The position numbers and the translations under genes were made by a program. A model generated the notes under the pieces. It was not told the DNA's origin, made no database searches, and saw only the letters and a list, made by a program, of their open reading frames with translations. A DNA stretch of 64,000 bases from Chryseolinea soli (lineage in GTDB: Bacteria > Bacteroidota > Bacteroidia > Cytophagales > Cyclobacteriaceae). Positions within the stretch are counted from its first letter, which is position 1, and every line of letters starts with the position of its first letter. The stretch is taken from assembly GCF_003589925.1 (NCBI RefSeq), contig NZ_CP032382.1, forward strand, positions 1,550,001-1,614,000. The letters run 5' to 3'. Of the stretch, positions 62,007-64,000 are shown piece by piece.

Positions 62007-63062
62007 GTGGCCTTAAAAAAGATACTGATTTTGAGATTTTCCGCCATGGGCGATGTGGTGCTGCTGGTACCCGTGGTACGCGCGCTGGTGGAAACCTATC
62101 CCGACGTGGAAGTGACGGTGGTGACACGCCCCAAATTTGCGTCGTTCTTCACCGACATCGAACGCGTGGTGCCCTTCCCCGCCGATGTGGACTATACCTA
62201 CACCGGCATCTTCGGCATGCGCGAGTTGTTCAAGAAATTGTTGCGCAAGGGAAATTATGAAGTGGTGATGGACATGCACGATCACATCCGCACCATGATG
62301 CTGCGCAGCCTGTTCAAGATCTTCGGCATGCCCGTGGTCGTCTTTGAAAAAGGGCGAAGCGAAAAACACACGTTCACGCAAAAAGAAAACAAACGCACCA
62401 CACCGCTTCCCCACACCGTGGAGCGCTACCGGAAGGCTTTTGAAAAGGCCGGCTATCCGTTCACGATCGGCTCGCCGCCCTACATGGTGCTGAAAGATTC
62501 TACCCGCGAGCAAACCAAAGAATGGCTCGCCAAAAACAATCTCGTCAAAAAAGAAAAATGGATTGGCATCGCACCGTTTGCCATGCACACGTCCAAAATA
62601 TGGCCGCTGCAGAACTACGCCGGCGTCATGGAAAAGCTGATCGCGAAAGAACCCGTTAAGTTTTTCCTGTTTGGCGGGGGAGAAAAGGAGATTGCTTTTT
62701 TTGAATCCTTACAAAAGCAATTTCCCGACCAGGTGGTTATTGTGGCGGGACAATTAAAGCTCAAACAAGAGCTCGCGCTGATGCAGCAATTGGATGGCAT
62801 GCTCTGCGTCGATTCATCCAACATGCATTTGGCTGCCCTGATGGGCGTGCCCCTGCTCTCGGTTTGGGGTGGAACATTCCCCGACGTCGGGTTCGGTCCT
62901 TTCCGCAAAGGCGAGGAAAGTATCCTGCAGATCAGCCGCGAAGAGCTTCCGTGTCGTCCGTGCTCGGTCTATGGAAAAGAAAAATGCCTGCGCGGCGACT
63001 TCGCCTGTCTCACCCGCATCACACCCGACATGGTGGTGGCCCGATTGGAGGAACTGAAGTGA
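62007..63062 (+). CDS. Glycosyltransferase family 9 (heptosyltransferase-like)
   Basis: A 351-residue GT-B enzyme. The N-terminal RFSAMGDVVLLVPVVRALVETYPDVEVTVVTR with GD and the C-terminal DGMLCVDSSNMHLAALMGVPLLSVWGGTFPDVGFGPF are characteristic of ADP-heptose:LPS heptosyltransferases. It adds a sugar to a cell-surface glycan; exact donor and acceptor are not known. It starts with GTG at 62007 and its stop overlaps the GNAT start (GTGA). Confidence 0.9.
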   Translation: MALKKILILRFSAMGDVVLLVPVVRALVETYPDVEVTVVTRPKFASFFTDIERVVPFPADVDYTYTGIFGMRELFKKLLRKGNYEVVMDMHDHIRTMMLRSLFKIFGMPVVVFEKGRSEKHTFTQKENKRTTPLPHTVERYRKAFEKAGYPFTIGSPPYMVLKDSTREQTKEWLAKNNLVKKEKWIGIAPFAMHTSKIWPLQNYAGVMEKLIAKEPVKFFLFGGGEKEIAFFESLQKQFPDQVVIVAGQLKLKQELALMQQLDGMLCVDSSNMHLAALMGVPLLSVWGGTFPDVGFGPFRKGEESILQISREELPCRPCSVYGKEKCLRGDFACLTRITPDMVVARLEELK

Positions 63063-63607
63063 AACCCATCCTCGAAACCCCGCGACTGGTGCTCCGCGAA
63101 TTTACGGAAGCCGACGCTGCGGACATGTTCGATCTCAACAACGATCCCCTCGTGATCCGCTACACCGGCGACCCGCCCTTCGCCTCGGTGGAAGCAACAA
63201 AAATTTTCATCCGACAATACGCGCACTACAAAACTGCCGGCTATGGGCGATGGACTACCTTGCTCAAAGACCCCCAAAACCGGCATCCACTGACCTACCT
63301 TGGCTGGTGTGGATTGAGTTATAACGTGGCGACTGACGAAACCGATCTCGGCTTTCGTTTTGCGCGGAAGTATTGGAACAACGGCTTTGCCACCGAAGCA
63401 GCCCGCGCCTGTCTGGACTTTGGTTTTGATACGCTGCGCTTAAAAAAGATCATCGGCCGGGCCATGAAAGAAAATACCGCGTCCATCCACGTGCTGGAAA
63501 AGATCGGCATGACCTTCGAAAAAGAATTTGAAGCGCACGGTGCATCCTGCGTGAAATATTATCGTACACATCCCCTACATGAAGACTATCGACACCGTGA
63601 TCTTTGA
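63059..63607 (+). CDS. GNAT-family N-acetyltransferase (RimJ/RimL type)
   Basis: A 182-residue acetyltransferase starting with GTG (VKPILETPRLVLREFTEADAADMFDLNND), the RimJ/RimL/SpeG pattern. The acetyl-CoA loop is seen around GFRFARKYWNNGFATEAARACLDFGF and KKIIGRAMKENTASIHVLEKIGM. Its GTG overlaps the GT9 stop by 4 bp, and its 3' end overlaps the HAD gene start by 29 bp, so the group is probably translationally coupled. Substrate unknown. Confidence 0.9.
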   Translation: MKPILETPRLVLREFTEADAADMFDLNNDPLVIRYTGDPPFASVEATKIFIRQYAHYKTAGYGRWTTLLKDPQNRHPLTYLGWCGLSYNVATDETDLGFRFARKYWNNGFATEAARACLDFGFDTLRLKKIIGRAMKENTASIHVLEKIGMTFEKEFEAHGASCVKYYRTHPLHEDYRHRDL

Positions 63608-64000
63608 CCTGGGCGGCGTGCTCATCGACTGGAACCCACGCTACCTCTACCGCAAGATTTTCAAAACTGAAGAAGAAATTTCCTGGTTCCTCGACAACGT
63701 GTGCACCGGCGAGTGGAACGACAAACAAGACGGCGGCCGCTCCTTCGAAGAAGCCACGGCCGAACTGGTGGCGCTGCACCCCACGCTCACCGAGCCCATC
63801 AACGCCTGGTATGGACGCTGGCAGGAAACGATCCAGGGGTCGCTGCCGGGGACCGTGGAGATCCTGAAAGAAATAAAAGGGGCATCGCGTCACCGTCTGT
63901 ATGCGCTCACCAATTGGTCGGCCGACACCTTTCCCTGGGCGCTGGACAATTTCGAGTTTCTCCATTGGTTTGAAGGCATCGTCGTGTCGGGGGTTGAAAA
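63579..64000 (+). CDS. HAD-family hydrolase (partial, cut by window edge)
   Basis: From the ATG at 63579 the sequence reads MKTIDTVIFDLGGVLIDWNP, the HAD motif I with nucleophile Asp (DLGGV), and later LYALTNWSADTF, motif II (the T of LTN). It continues past the right edge. HAD subclass IA phosphatases or dehalogenases are the likely relatives. It overlaps the GNAT gene by 29 bp in another frame. Confidence 0.88.
   Translation, partial: MKTIDTVIFDLGGVLIDWNPRYLYRKIFKTEEEISWFLDNVCTGEWNDKQDGGRSFEEATAELVALHPTLTEPINAWYGRWQETIQGSLPGTVEILKEIKGASRHRLYALTNWSADTFPWALDNFEFLHWFEGIVVSGVE

Noticed and set aside
1..64000. tRNA or rRNA genes
   Set aside because: The spacers were read by eye on both strands for a T-arm (GGTTCGAATCC type) with paired acceptor ends; none was convincing. 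A covariance-model scan could still find a missed one.

Overview
The window looks like a chromosomal segment of a Bacteroidota bacterium, most likely of the Cytophagales (Chryseolinea/Ohtaekwangia-like). The evidence is Bacteroidota-type promoters with a TAnnTTTG -7 element, a TonB receptor of the Oar type, an ECF/FecR signalling pair with the DUF4974-type FecR layout, DUF4254 next to a family 9 glycosyltransferase, BatD, and the eukaryote-like class Ia ribonucleotide reductase usual in this phylum. Most of the window is moderately GC-rich. One stretch at about 50.9-56.2 kb is clearly AT-richer. No tRNA, rRNA, CRISPR array, transposase or phage gene was seen.

Layout. 0-4.5 kb: rplU-rpmA (rpmA cut by the left edge), then nrdB-nrdA behind a spacer with two DnaA-box-like sites. 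4.5-17 kb: housekeeping genes, namely an FMN/Fe-S GltS-like oxidoreductase, a TRIC-type channel, a haem-binding c-type protein, two BamA-like outer-membrane proteins, an Nfu-type Fe-S scaffold, a dicarboxylate/amino-acid symporter, aroC, an isolated batD, a 61-residue small protein and queG. 17-20 kb: a sugar-type nucleotidyltransferase and a divergent FucP-like sugar importer around a perfect 14-bp palindromic operator. 19.7-23 kb: a YCII/DGPF protein with its ECF42-type sigma factor, then pnuC-nadR for nicotinamide riboside salvage.

23-28.6 kb: a kynurenine cluster. An aminomuconic-semialdehyde-type dehydrogenase and an SDR lacking the catalytic Tyr/Lys run one way; 3-hydroxyanthranilate dioxygenase, kynureninase and kynurenine monooxygenase run the other, tightly overlapped. 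28.6-39.6 kb: an MltF-like transglycosylase, a glycerophosphodiesterase, an Oar-like TonB receptor, an M14 peptidase, an endonuclease/phosphatase-fold protein and an Na+/alanine symporter. 39.8-50.9 kb: a flotillin-like protein, an EamA transporter, dusB, a CPBP protease, cdsA, a membrane GAF-PAS-PAS sensor with no output domain, glutamate dehydrogenase, psd and a fatty-acid desaturase. cdsA, psd and the desaturase together point to membrane-lipid synthesis.

50.9-56 kb is an accessory island of eight small genes on one strand. They include an NTF2-fold immunity protein, a DUF4262 protein and several orphans, with a repeated 11-mer at two gene borders. 57-60.5 kb holds an ECF sigma factor, a FecR anti-sigma factor and a surface protein that joins an STN signalling domain to about a dozen 16-residue repeats instead of a TonB barrel. 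This is the most unusual system in the window. 60.6-64 kb ends with a TPP-kinase-like protein, DUF4254, a heptosyltransferase-type GT9, a GNAT acetyltransferase and a HAD phosphatase cut by the right edge.
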